A DNA stretch of 64,000 nucleotides from Streptomyces sp. TS71-3 (GTDB taxonomy: Bacteria; Actinomycetota; Actinomycetes; Streptomycetales; Streptomycetaceae): contig NZ_BNEL01000001.1 of assembly GCF_018327685.1 (NCBI RefSeq), forward strand, positions 4,340,001 to 4,404,000, in the 5' to 3' direction. Of the stretch, positions 1 to 8,293 are shown in pieces. Both the position numbers and the translations under genes were made by a program. Under the pieces are notes generated by a model. That model had not been told where the DNA came from, made no database searches, and saw nothing but the letters and a program-made list of their open reading frames with translations. Position 1 is the stretch's first letter; every line of letters begins with the position of its first letter.

Positions 1-41
1 ATAGAACTCCTCGTCGGCGCCCCGGCCAGTGGGACACCGCC

Positions 42-1766
42 ATGCGCTCTCCCCTCCACCCGCACCCGAGCGGCACGAGCGGCGGCCGCCCTGCGTCCGC
101 GTGGGAGTCGGCGCCCTGCCCCGCCCTGGTCGTCGCCGCCTCCGGCACCGTCACCGCGCTGAACGCGGCAGCCGCCCGTCTGATGCCGGACGCGGTTCCC
201 GGCGTGCGACTCGACGCGATCGCGCCCAGGTGGCTGGCCGTGGCACACCACGCCCTGCGGAGCACGTCGGAAACGGCCGACCCCGCCCGGACCGCCCCCG
301 CCGTGCTCATCGCCGACCCCGCCGCCCGGGGAGAACTGGCCGGCCGGTTCTTCGAGGCCCGCCCCGCCCCGGCCGGCGACGGGGGCACGGTCTGGTGGCT
401 GCTGGACGACACCGCCCGGCACCGCGCCGAGGAGGCCCTGGAACGCTCCGAGCGCGCCCTGCGCCGCGAGCGGGACCGCACCGCGTTCCTCGCCTGTTCG
501 TCGCAGGCCCTGGCCACCGTCCTGAATGCCGACCGCTGCATGGAGGTCACCGCGCAGCTCGCCGCCGACCACCTCGCCGATGCCGCCGTGGTGATCGCCT
601 CCGGCGGCCGGAGCCTGCTGCTGGCGTACGGCAGCGCGGGGCGGGCCGCGCGCCGCGACGAGACCGGGGCGCCGGCGGACCAGGTACCCGGCCTGAGCGA
701 GGCGCTGTCCGCCTTCCCGCCGGCGCCCGCCCGCCGGATCGATGACGCGGCCCTGCCCGGGTGGGCCGTACCGCCCGGATTCCCGGGCCCCGCGGGTCCC
801 GCCCTGCTCACGCCCATGCCCGGGCACGGCGGCACCGCGGGCGCCCTGCTCCTGCTGCGCCGGGCGGACCGGCCGCCCTTCACGGAGGAGGAGACGACGC
901 TCGTCGGGCTGTTCGCGGCCCGCGCCGGCGCCGCGCTCGCCGTGGCCGGTGCCTACGCCGAGCAGGCCGCGGTGACCAGCACGCTGATGCGCGAGATCCT
1001 GCCGCCGCGGCTCGGCCCGGTCCGGGGCGTGGACTTCGCGGGCGGCTACCGCGCCGCGCACCGGACCGAACGCGTCGGCGGCGACTTCTACGACGTGCAT
1101 CCCGGAAGCGGGGCGGGCAGCGAGACGCTCGCCGTGCTCGGCGACGTCTGCGGCAAGGGCCTGGACGCCGCCGTCCTCACCAGCAGGATCCGGACCACCG
1201 TGGAGGCCCTGCTGCCGATGGCAGGCGACCACATGCGCATGCTGCGCACCATCAACCGCACCCTGCTCGGCACCCCGGACACCTCCTTCGCCACGCTCGT
1301 CCTGGCCTCGGTGGCCCGCCGCGGCCGGCGCGTGCACCTGCGGCTGACCAGCGGCGGCCACCCTCCGCCACTGGTGGTATGGGCGGACGGCGCCGTGCGG
1401 GAGACCCGGACGCGGGGCACCCTGATCGGGGTCCTCGACGACATCGAGGCCGAACCGGACGAGGTCGACCTGGCGCCGGGGGAGACCTGCCTGCTCTTCA
1501 GCGACGGCATCACCGAGGCACGGGGCGGCCCGCTCGGGGGCGCCATGTTCGGCAGCGAGCGGCTGGCCGCCGGGCTCGGCGCCTGTGCCGGGATGCCCGC
1601 CGAGGCCGTCGTCGAGCACATCCAGATGCTGGCCGCCGAGTGGGTCGGCGAGAGCCGGCACGACGACATGGCCGTCCTCGCCGTCACGGCGCCCCCGCTC
1701 CCCGCCTGCGCGGCCGGGGCCGGGGCCGGCACGGCCGCGCCCCGGTCGGAGGCGAGCGGCGGGTGA
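42..1766 (+). CDS. SpoIIE/RsbU-type PP2C phosphatase with PAS-like and GAF domains
   Basis: Predicted serine/threonine phosphatase of the SpoIIE (PPM) class, 574 residues. Such enzymes dephosphorylate anti-anti-sigma factors in partner-switching pathways. A PAS-like region spans about residues 24-130, followed by a short charged helix and a GAF-like region at about 150-300. The catalytic domain runs from about 335 to 550 and shows GGDFYDV near 346, GDVCGKG near 366, SDGITEA near 486 and DDMAVL near 540; these carry the metal-binding aspartates of the family. No kinase or anti-sigma domain is fused. The frame is open back to the left edge, so the true start could lie upstream of the ATG chosen. 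The stop overlaps the next start as GTGA, which suggests translational coupling. The family call is firm; the partner is unknown. Confidence 0.9.
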   Translation: MRSPLHPHPSGTSGGRPASAWESAPCPALVVAASGTVTALNAAAARLMPDAVPGVRLDAIAPRWLAVAHHALRSTSETADPARTAPAVLIADPAARGELAGRFFEARPAPAGDGGTVWWLLDDTARHRAEEALERSERALRRERDRTAFLACSSQALATVLNADRCMEVTAQLAADHLADAAVVIASGGRSLLLAYGSAGRAARRDETGAPADQVPGLSEALSAFPPAPARRIDDAALPGWAVPPGFPGPAGPALLTPMPGHGGTAGALLLLRRADRPPFTEEETTLVGLFAARAGAALAVAGAYAEQAAVTSTLMREILPPRLGPVRGVDFAGGYRAAHRTERVGGDFYDVHPGSGAGSETLAVLGDVCGKGLDAAVLTSRIRTTVEALLPMAGDHMRMLRTINRTLLGTPDTSFATLVLASVARRGRRVHLRLTSGGHPPPLVVWADGAVRETRTRGTLIGVLDDIEAEPDEVDLAPGETCLLFSDGITEARGGPLGGAMFGSERLAAGLGACAGMPAEAVVEHIQMLAAEWVGESRHDDMAVLAVTAPPLPACAAGAGAGTAAPRSEASGG

Positions 1767-2836
1767 GCGCCGTGGAAGGTCCCGCGGGGGAGCTGGCCGC
1801 CGCGCGCGAGGCGCTGTGGCACGCGGTGCGGCACGGCGACGAGCGTGCCGCGCGCGGAGCCGCCCTGACGGCCCTGGACGGCGGAGCATCCGCGGAGGAC
1901 GTGCTGCTGGACGTGGTGGCCGCCGTCCAGCGCACGATCGGCGCCGAGTGGGCCGCCAACCGGATGACGGTGGCGCAGGAGCACGCGGCGACCGCGATCG
2001 ACGACCACGTGGTCAGCGCCGTCGCCGCCCACCCGGCGGCAGCCGTCCCGGAGGAGCGGCGCGGCCGGATCACGGTCACCTGCGTGGACGGCGAGTGGCA
2101 CGCGCTGCCCGCCCGGCTGCTGGCCGAGGTGCTGCGGCTGCGCGGCTGGCACGTCGACGACATCGGGAGCCAGGTTCCCGTGCGGCACCTCCTCGACCAT
2201 CTGCACCGCACCGGCCCCGACGCCGTCGCCCTCTCCTCCTCCCTGCCCGTGCGGCTGCCCACCGCCCACGCCACCGTCGTCGGCTGCCAGGCCGCCGGCG
2301 TCCCGGTGCTGGCCGGCGGTGCAGGGTTCGGGGCCGACGGACGCTTCGCGCGGCTGCTCGGTGCCGACGTCTGGGCGCCCGACGCGCGGGCCGCGGCGGA
2401 CCGGCTGGCCGGGGGACCGCCGCGGCTGCACCCGCTCGACGCCCACCGGCCCGTCGACGACCTGCCGGAGGCCGCCCGCCGGGAGCACGCCCTGCTCGTC
2501 CGGGACCGCGCGGACCTCGTGCGCCGGACCCTCGGCGGCCTGCGGGACCGCTTCCCCGCCCTGGGCGAGCGCACCGGTTCCCCGCAGCAGCAGTCCCTGG
2601 CCGAGGACGTCGCCCGTACCGTCGACTTCCTGGCCGCCGCGGTCTACACCGGCGACGACCCCGTGTTCACGGAGTTCACCGCCTGGCTGGTGGACATCCT
2701 CGCCGCTCGCGGGGCGCCCGCGGGCCTGGTGCCCGCGGCCGTCGACCTGCTGGGCGAGCAGCTCGCCGGCCGCGCCCGGGCGCCCGCCGTGCTCGGTGCG
2801 GCCCGCCGGGCACTCGACGGGCGGGACGCCGCCTGA
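1763..2836 (+). CDS. Cobalamin-binding sensor protein with a CarH-like W-x9-EH motif
   Basis: 357 residues with a helical cap (about 9-90), a Rossmann-like B12-binding domain (about 103-220) and a helical C-terminal region. Trp63 is followed nine residues later by Glu73-His74. This W-x9-EH arrangement is typical of the CarH/LitR photoreceptor family, where Trp packs on the adenosyl group of adenosylcobalamin. His113, in the segment DGEWHALP, is the candidate lower cobalt ligand, although the glycine of the classical DxHxxG motif is replaced by proline. There is no MerR DNA-binding domain, so it cannot act as CarH does. The GTG start at 1763 overlaps the phosphatase stop. A light- or B12-responsive partner of that phosphatase is my inference. 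Confidence 0.8.
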   Translation: MSAVEGPAGELAAAREALWHAVRHGDERAARGAALTALDGGASAEDVLLDVVAAVQRTIGAEWAANRMTVAQEHAATAIDDHVVSAVAAHPAAAVPEERRGRITVTCVDGEWHALPARLLAEVLRLRGWHVDDIGSQVPVRHLLDHLHRTGPDAVALSSSLPVRLPTAHATVVGCQAAGVPVLAGGAGFGADGRFARLLGADVWAPDARAAADRLAGGPPRLHPLDAHRPVDDLPEAARREHALLVRDRADLVRRTLGGLRDRFPALGERTGSPQQQSLAEDVARTVDFLAAAVYTGDDPVFTEFTAWLVDILAARGAPAGLVPAAVDLLGEQLAGRARAPAVLGAARRALDGRDAA

Positions 2837-2881
2837 GACCGGTGGGACCGTGGGCGTGCGCGCGCCTCCACGGCGTACCCC

Positions 2882-3018
2882 CAGCCGTCTTCCCGCGTGC
2901 CCTCCAACCGCCTCCCCGCGTGCCCTCCAGCCGCCTCCCCGCGTGCCCCCGGCCCGTCTTCCGGCGCGCCCCTCAGTCGTCTCCCCGCGTGCCCCCGGCC
3001 GTCTCCCGCGCACGCCCC
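2882..3018. repeat. Degenerate tandem repeat, unit about 24 nt
   Basis: About six imperfect head-to-tail copies of a unit close to CCGCCTCCCCGCGTGCCCTC fill the gap between the cobalamin-protein gene and the TetR gene. Copies two and three are nearly identical; outer copies have drifted. No coding function is apparent. Confidence 0.7.
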
Positions 3019-3032
3019 GTACCGCACGCCCG

Positions 3033-3047
3033 GAGACGGACCGTCTC
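3033..3047. promoter_or_regulatory. Perfect 7-1-7 palindrome, probable TetR operator
   Basis: GAGACGG-A-CCGTCTC is a perfect inverted repeat 25 nt before the TetR start and just upstream of a likely -10 hexamer. The position and symmetry fit autorepression by the adjacent TetR protein. Binding is inferred. Confidence 0.6.
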
Positions 3048-3060
3048 GGCTCGTCCGCTG

Positions 3061-3066
3061 TAGATT
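3061..3066 (+). promoter_or_regulatory. -10 element TAGATT of a probable leaderless promoter
   Basis: TAGATT ends six bases before the TetR ATG at 3073. Transcription would then start at or next to the A of ATG. No Shine-Dalgarno sequence is visible, so a leaderless mRNA is likely. Confidence 0.5.
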
Positions 3067-3072
3067 CGCCGT

Positions 3073-3774
3073 ATGGCCTCCGCCCCGAAAGAGCCCGCCA
3101 CCGGCACGTCAGCCCCCGCTCCCGCGCTCGCCCACGCGCCCGCCTCCGACGCCGGGCGCCGCGGCGAGCCCGATGCCGCGCGCCGCAGCGAGCGGTCCCG
3201 GCGCGCCATCCACGCCGCCGCCCTCTCGCTCGTCGCCGAGCTCGGCTATGCCAGGACCACCATCGAGGGCATCGCCGCCCGCGCCGGGGTGGGCAAGCAG
3301 ACCATCTACCGGTGGTGGTCGTCGAAGGCGGAGGTGCTCTTCGAGGCGTTCGTGGAGTTCGGCGCGCAGGCCGCCGAGGAGGCGGGGGAAGCCGGGCAGG
3401 GGTCCGGCCCCCTGCCGGACACCGGCGATCTCGCGGCGGACCTGAAGACCGTGCTGCGGGCCACCGTGGACGGGCTGCTCGACCCGCGCTTCGAGCCGCC
3501 GGCGCGCGCCCTGGCCGCCGAGGGCCTCGTCAACGAGCAGCTCGGCCGGGCCCTCGTCGCCCGCGTGCTCGAACCGCAGCTGCAACGCCATGTGCAGCGG
3601 CTGGAGGCCGCCCGGGAGGCCGGCGACGTACGCCCCGACCTGGACCCGAGGATCGCCCTGGAGCTGTTCGTCTCGCCGCTCGCCCAGCGCTGGCTGCAGC
3701 ACACCGGACCGCTCACCCACGACTACGCCGACACCCTCGTCGACTACGCACTGTACGGGCTGGTGCCCCGGTGA
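3073..3774 (+). CDS. TetR/AcrR family transcriptional regulator
   Basis: 233-residue regulator. After a disordered Ala/Pro-rich N-terminus of about 40 residues comes a TetR helix-turn-helix (about 43-90) with the typical TTIEGIAARAGVGKQTIYRWW pattern. The C-terminal helical domain resembles the TetR_C_11 type, which binds an unknown ligand. A perfect palindrome lies upstream at 3033-3047 and the gene appears leaderless, so it probably represses itself. No divergent target gene is present: the upstream gene is on the same strand and the next gene downstream encodes a Prim-Pol-like protein. Ligand and targets cannot be read from the sequence. Confidence 0.88.
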   Translation: MASAPKEPATGTSAPAPALAHAPASDAGRRGEPDAARRSERSRRAIHAAALSLVAELGYARTTIEGIAARAGVGKQTIYRWWSSKAEVLFEAFVEFGAQAAEEAGEAGQGSGPLPDTGDLAADLKTVLRATVDGLLDPRFEPPARALAAEGLVNEQLGRALVARVLEPQLQRHVQRLEAAREAGDVRPDLDPRIALELFVSPLAQRWLQHTGPLTHDYADTLVDYALYGLVPR

Positions 3775-3923
3775 CCCGCCCGGCCGGGGCCGACCGCACC
3801 CCGGATGCGGGCTTGGGCCACGCGCGGCGCAGGATGATGGGACGATGAAGAGGAACCTGCCGGCACGTCCGTGCGCACGAGGGCGGCGGGCGCCGGCCGG
3901 CAAGAGGGTGAGCGAGGGGATAC

Positions 3924-4640
3924 ATGGGCGCTGAGTTCGGCCGCAGGTCCGGCGGGCAGGGCAGGATCTCCCAGTGGTTGCGGCGCCGCCCCAAGGACAC
4001 CGGGGACGACGTCGGACGCGCCGCCCTGCTGCTCGCCGCCGCCGGGGCCGGCCTGCCGCTCGCGCCCGCCGCCCATCCCTACGGCTACCGGTGTTCCTGC
4101 GACCGCGTCGGATGCCCGACGCCCGCCCGGCACCCCGTCTCGTTCGCCTGGCAGACCCAGTCCACGATGGACCTGGCGCAGGTCGAGCGGTGGATCGAGA
4201 GCCAGCCGGAGGCCAATTTCATCACCGCCACCGGCATGGTCCACGACGTCCTCGACGTCCCGGTGGAGGCCGGCCGCGCGGCGCTGGACCGGCTGCTCGG
4301 CGCCGGGGTCGAGGTGGGCCCGGTCGCGGACTCCGGGGACGGGCGGATGCTGTTCTTCACCCTGACCCGCGGCACGCCCGAGGACGAGGACGAGTGGTGG
4401 CCGTGCGAGCTCGACTGCCACCCCGAGACCGCGGACGAGCATCCGGGGCTGCGCTGGCACTGCCGCGGCTCGTACGTGCTCGTGCCGCCGGCCCGGCTGC
4501 CCGAGGGGAACTCCGTCGGCTGGGTGCGGGGGCCCGAGCATCCGCTGCCCGATCCGCTCTCGCTGCTTGAGGTGTTGACCGACGAGGCGGCGCGGTTCTC
4601 GGGGGACCCGATGTCGGTGGGGTGGCCCTTGAGGGGCTAG
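3924..4640 (+). CDS. Bifunctional DNA primase/polymerase (Prim-Pol) family protein
   Basis: 238-residue protein resembling the N-terminal Prim-Pol domain found in many Streptomyces chromosomes. The segment TATGMVHDVLDVP holds Asp108 and Asp111 at the place of the catalytic aspartate pair, and a GSYVLVPPARL segment near residue 180 matches the G-x-Y-x-x-x-PPS region of the family. A small Cys cluster (about residues 57-64) precedes it. There is no helicase or primase C-terminal domain, and no plasmid or phage genes lie nearby, so a replication role is doubtful. The ATG is preceded by GAGGGG at good spacing. Family assignment is moderately firm, activity unproven. Confidence 0.7.
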   Translation: MGAEFGRRSGGQGRISQWLRRRPKDTGDDVGRAALLLAAAGAGLPLAPAAHPYGYRCSCDRVGCPTPARHPVSFAWQTQSTMDLAQVERWIESQPEANFITATGMVHDVLDVPVEAGRAALDRLLGAGVEVGPVADSGDGRMLFFTLTRGTPEDEDEWWPCELDCHPETADEHPGLRWHCRGSYVLVPPARLPEGNSVGWVRGPEHPLPDPLSLLEVLTDEAARFSGDPMSVGWPLRG

Positions 4641-4796
4641 AGGGTGTTCCGGTGCGGTCAGCCGGAACGTGGTCGCGGTTGGCCATCTCGCCTCGGACCT
4701 GCGGTCGGCCCTTTCCCTGCCGGACCTGCGGTCCGGCACCCCTCCATGCGTGGGCTGTCCATCGTCTTGGGAACGTACGGTCGTGGGTGGTTGTTC

Positions 4797-4931
4797 GCGC
4801 AGTTCCCCGCGCCCCTGTGCGGACTTGCGGTCCGGCGCCCTCCCAAGGGGGCCTTTCCGTGGTCTCGGGATCACCCGGTCGTGATTCGTTGCTCGCTCCC
4901 CCACTGCCTCGAGGGCGTGGGGGTACCCCCA
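4797..4931. repeat. Dispersed 20-nt repeat plus 35-nt palindromic element between convergent genes
   Basis: This convergent gap of 340 nt (4641-4980) has no gene. It holds one forward copy of the 20-mer GCGCAGTTCCCCGCGCCCCT at 4797-4816 and one palindromic element at 4897-4931 that begins TCCCCCACTGCCT and ends in GTACCCCCA. Both recur elsewhere in the window. Confidence 0.85.
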
Positions 4932-4980
4932 TCCCCGCGCCCCTATAGGGCGCCGGGAGCCGCTTGGTGCGCTGGAACCG

Positions 4981-5997
4981 CTACTCGCCCTTTGCCGCCG
5001 TCAGGCCCTGGATCCGGCTGAGGATCCGGATCTGCGCGTCCCCGCCCTTCTTCGGGTCGAGCACCATCTGGTTGGAGATCCGCTCCAGGGTGATGGACTG
5101 CTTGACGTCGCCCGTCGTGAGGGCCTTCACGTCCGGAGGGACGTTCAGGGTCAGGGTCTTGGCGGCGGTCTCCTTCTCGTAGTGGCGGCTGGCGAAGAAG
5201 ATCACCGCGCCCCCGTCCTTGGTGCGCAGCCCGACCGGGGCGAAGTCCCCGTCCGCCACCGGCTGGTCGATGTACTGGCGTGACACGCCGGGACGGCTGG
5301 CGTCCTTCTCGCGCTGGGCGCGCCAACCGCTGGTCTGGGCGCCGGGCGCGAAGCCGTCGCCGCCCTGCTGGAGGTAGGTCGTGTAGGCCTTGCTGAGCTG
5401 CCCGGGTGCCGTCGCGAGGTCCGGGGCGTCGCTCTTCACGGCCTCGGCCAGGCCGTCCTTGCCGACGGCGAACTCGGGGACGCGGGAGGGCGCGAGGACG
5501 GTCAGGTAGGACGCCTGCCAGAGCGCGTGCGGGCCGCTGCGGGTGAAGACCAGCAGCCAGCTGGAGTCCTGCGCGGGGTCGCCGTCCTGGTCGCCGTTGG
5601 TGTCCGCCTCCACCACGAAGAACTTCGGCCAGCCCGCCATCTTCGGGATGGTGTAGTGGGGGTCGGTGAGCTCCAGGTCGGTGTGGTCCGGGTTGCCCTG
5701 GGGGTTGTTGACGTGCTTGGCCTTCAGCCCGGCCTGGTTGATGGCGCCCAGCGCGCCCGTGACGCGGTCCGCGTCGAGAGCCGGGTCGTAGGCCTTGTCG
5801 GCCTTGTTGTAGGCCGTCACGAACGCCTTCAGGGCGCCGCTCGCGTCAGCCCTGGTCGCGGACGGAATGACCTCCCGCTCCCCGTGCACCGTCACGCACC
5901 CGGTCGTCGTCCACAGCGCCAGTCCCAGCGCCGCCGCCATCGCCGGCCGCTTCACCAGCCGCAACCCGCGCCTCGCCGGCGCCCGCAGAGTGTGCAT
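4981..5997 (-). CDS. Secreted lipoprotein of unknown function downstream of efeU
   Basis: 338 residues. A lysine/arginine-rich N-terminus, a hydrophobic stretch and the lipobox TTTGC near residue 34 predict a lipid-anchored exported protein. The remainder is soluble and lacks membrane segments. Its texture (TIPKMAGWPKFFVV, WLLVFTRSG) recalls a Streptomyces DUF8094-like lipoprotein family, but I am not certain. GAAGG lies seven bases before the ATG, inside the end of efeU, so this gene overlaps efeU by 152 nt. It may belong to the efeOBU transcript, but an iron role is only inferred from position. Confidence 0.75.
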   Translation of the reverse strand: MHTLRAPARRGLRLVKRPAMAAALGLALWTTTGCVTVHGEREVIPSATRADASGALKAFVTAYNKADKAYDPALDADRVTGALGAINQAGLKAKHVNNPQGNPDHTDLELTDPHYTIPKMAGWPKFFVVEADTNGDQDGDPAQDSSWLLVFTRSGPHALWQASYLTVLAPSRVPEFAVGKDGLAEAVKSDAPDLATAPGQLSKAYTTYLQQGGDGFAPGAQTSGWRAQREKDASRPGVSRQYIDQPVADGDFAPVGLRTKDGGAVIFFASRHYEKETAAKTLTLNVPPDVKALTTGDVKQSITLERISNQMVLDPKKGGDAQIRILSRIQGLTAAKGE

Positions 5998-6829
5998 CGG
6001 AACCCTTCACCTCGCCCTTCCCGGGCCCGAACCCTACCGGGCTGAGGAACACCGCGAGTGTGGGGACCAGATACACCAGCCAGATCCAGGCCTGAAGGAC
6101 CGTCGGGTCCGGCTGGAAGTTGAACACGCCCTTCAGCAGCGTGCCGTACCAGCTGTCCGGCGGGACGGTGCCGCTGATGTCGAAGGCCAGGCTGTTCAGG
6201 CCGGGGAGGACGTTCGCCTCCTGGAGGTCGTGGAAACCGTAGGCCAGCACGCCGGCCGCCACGATCACCAGCATGCCGCCGGTCCAGGTGAAGAACTTGG
6301 CGAGGTTGATGCGGATCGCGCCCCGGTAGAACAGCCAGCCGAGCAGGACGGCGGTCAGCAGGCCGAGCACCACGCCGATCAGCGGGCCGTGCGTGCCGTC
6401 GCTGGAGGCGCGCACCGACGCCCAGACGAACAGCGCCGTCTCCAGGCCCTCCCGGCCCACCGCGAGGAAGGCGGTGACGACCAGGGCCGCGGTGCCCATC
6501 TGGAGCGCGCTGTCCAGCTTGCCGTGCAGCTCCGCGCGCAGGTGCCGGGCGGTGCGGCGCATCCAGAAGACCATCCAGGTCACCAGGCCGACCGCGACGA
6601 TCGACAGCGAGCCGCCCAGGCCCTCCTGCGCCTCGAACGTCAGCTCCTGGGAGCCGAACGTCAGCGCGCATCCGAAGCCGAGCGCCAGCAGGATGGCCGC
6701 CGCGATGCCGGTCCACACCGGTCGCAGGGCGTCCCGGCGCCCGGTCTTGACCAGGTACGCGATGAGGATGCAGACGACGAGGCTGGCCTCCAGGCCCTCC
6801 CGCAGGCCGATCAGATAGTTGCCGAACAT
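5846..6829 (-). CDS. efeU: EfeU/FTR1-type iron permease
   Basis: 327-residue polytopic membrane permease of the FTR1 family, which takes iron across the membrane after oxidation by a partner. Both REGLE motifs are present: GLREGLEAS near residue 9 and VGREGLETA about 120 residues in. About seven hydrophobic segments follow the family pattern. The last 50 or so residues are a Gly/Ala-rich tail with no hydrophobic segment, and this tail overlaps the start of the lipoprotein gene in another frame. The ATG at 6829 lies 19 nt after the efeB stop with GAGGGG upstream. Third gene of the efeO-efeB-efeU operon. Confidence 0.9.
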   Translation of the reverse strand: MFGNYLIGLREGLEASLVVCILIAYLVKTGRRDALRPVWTGIAAAILLALGFGCALTFGSQELTFEAQEGLGGSLSIVAVGLVTWMVFWMRRTARHLRAELHGKLDSALQMGTAALVVTAFLAVGREGLETALFVWASVRASSDGTHGPLIGVVLGLLTAVLLGWLFYRGAIRINLAKFFTWTGGMLVIVAAGVLAYGFHDLQEANVLPGLNSLAFDISGTVPPDSWYGTLLKGVFNFQPDPTVLQAWIWLVYLVPTLAVFLSPVGFGPGKGEVKGSDAHSAGAGEARVAAGEAAGDGGGAGTGAVDDDRVRDGARGAGGHSVRDQG

Positions 6830-6848
6830 GGCACGTCCCCTCAGTCGC

Positions 6849-8189
6849 TCAGTTGCCGGCGTTGCCGAACAGCGTGCTGCCCCACCAGTCCCCGGCGTCC
6901 CGCACGCCCGGCGGGATCGCGAAGACGGCGGAGCCGACATGCTGGATGTACTCGTTCAGCGCGTCCTGCCGCGCCAGGTGCCGCTGCACCGTGATGAAGC
7001 CCTTGCGCACGTCCCGCTGGTAGGCGAGGAAGAACAGGCCCGCCTCCAGCCGGCCCAGGCCGTCGGTGCCGTCCGTGAAGGAGTAGCCGCGGCGCAGGAT
7101 CGTCGCCCCGTTGTTGGAGTCCGGGTGCGCGAGCCGTACGTGCGCGGTGGGCTTCATCGCCGGCAGGAACGGTTCGTCGTGCTCCTTGGGCTTGCCCACC
7201 GGGGCGCCCTCGCGCTTGTCCCGGCCGAAGACGTCCTCCTGCTCCTGGAGCGAGGTGCGGTCCCAGGTCTCGATGTTCATCCGGATCCGGCGCGCCACCA
7301 GGTAGGAGCCGCCGGCCATCCAGTCCGTGCCGTCCTTGGCGCCCACCCAGACGTGCTCGTCGAGCCGCTTGGTCTCGTCGCTCGCGATGTTGCGGGTGCC
7401 GTCCTTGAAGCCCATCAGGTTGCGCGGGGTCTGCGCCCCGGGCGTCGTCGAGGAGGTCTTGCCGAAGCCGAGCTGGGACCAGCGGATCGCCACCGTGCCG
7501 AAGCCGATCCTCGCGAGGTTGCGGATCGCGTGCACCGCCACCTGGGGGTCGTCCGCGCAGGCCTGGACGCACAGGTCGCCGCCGCTGCGCGCCGGGTCCA
7601 GGTTGTCCCCGGGGAACTTCGGCAGGTCGACCAGCGCCTCGGGGCGCCGGTCCTTGAGGCCGAACCGTTCGAACAGCGAGGGCCCGAAGCCCAGCGTCAG
7701 GGTGAGCCGGGACGGCTTGAGCCCGACCGCCTCCCCGGTGTCGTCCGGGGGCGCCTCGGGCAGGCCGGCCGCCCCGTGGCCCACCGTGCGCCCGCCCGTC
7801 ATCCGGGCCGCCGCGGCCGTCCAGTCCTTGAGCAGCTGGACGAACTCTTCCCTGTCGTCGGTCTTCACGTCGAACGCCGCGAAGTGCAGCCGGTCCTGGA
7901 CGGGGGTGGAGACGCCGGCCTGGTGCGTCCCGTGGAACGCGACGGCCGCGGCCTCGGACGAGCCGCGGCCCCCGGAGTCGCCGGAGGTCACCGCCGCCGC
8001 GGCACCGCCCGCCGCCGCGGCCCCCAGGGCGAGGCCCGCGCCGCCCCAGCCGAGCAGGGAGCGCCGCGAGGGGGCGCCCGACCCGGACCCCGACCCGGAC
8101 CCCGGCCCGGTCCCGGCGGTCTCGTCCCGGCCGGGGTGTGCCGCCCCGGCGCCCTGCTCACCGTCGCTTGCCGCGACATGTTCCGTCAT
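6849..8189 (-). CDS. efeB: EfeB, Tat-exported Dyp-type heme peroxidase
   Basis: 446 residues. The N-terminus carries a twin-arginine signal, SRRSLLGWGGAGLAL, after about 40 disordered residues. The mature part is a dye-decolorizing peroxidase with the family GFKDGTRN motif, whose Asp is the distal catalytic residue, and a later conserved His region (HVRLAHP) for the proximal heme ligand. EfeB proteins act outside the membrane in ferrous-iron or heme-iron uptake together with EfeO and EfeU. The start is supported by GGAG nine bases upstream. A longer reading in the same frame runs back through efeO and was rejected. Confidence 0.92.
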   Translation of the reverse strand: MTEHVAASDGEQGAGAAHPGRDETAGTGPGSGSGSGSGAPSRRSLLGWGGAGLALGAAAAGGAAAAVTSGDSGGRGSSEAAAVAFHGTHQAGVSTPVQDRLHFAAFDVKTDDREEFVQLLKDWTAAAARMTGGRTVGHGAAGLPEAPPDDTGEAVGLKPSRLTLTLGFGPSLFERFGLKDRRPEALVDLPKFPGDNLDPARSGGDLCVQACADDPQVAVHAIRNLARIGFGTVAIRWSQLGFGKTSSTTPGAQTPRNLMGFKDGTRNIASDETKRLDEHVWVGAKDGTDWMAGGSYLVARRIRMNIETWDRTSLQEQEDVFGRDKREGAPVGKPKEHDEPFLPAMKPTAHVRLAHPDSNNGATILRRGYSFTDGTDGLGRLEAGLFFLAYQRDVRKGFITVQRHLARQDALNEYIQHVGSAVFAIPPGVRDAGDWWGSTLFGNAGN

Positions 8190-8246
8190 GGCCGGCTCCT
8201 GCCTGATGAACTCGGTTCCTGCTCGGTGTGGGGGCCCTTCGCGCGG

Positions 8247-8274
8247 GCGCCGGCGGGCGGCCACCCGCCGGCGC
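8247..8274. terminator. GC stem-loop between efeO and efeB
   Basis: A perfect 11-bp inverted repeat, GCGCCGGCGGG with its complement, encloses a 6-nt loop in the 104-nt gap between efeO and efeB. There is no T-run. It may protect the efeO mRNA 3' end or partly terminate transcription, giving more EfeO than EfeBU. Confidence 0.6.
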
Positions 8275-8293
8275 GGGCACGCGGCGCCGCACG

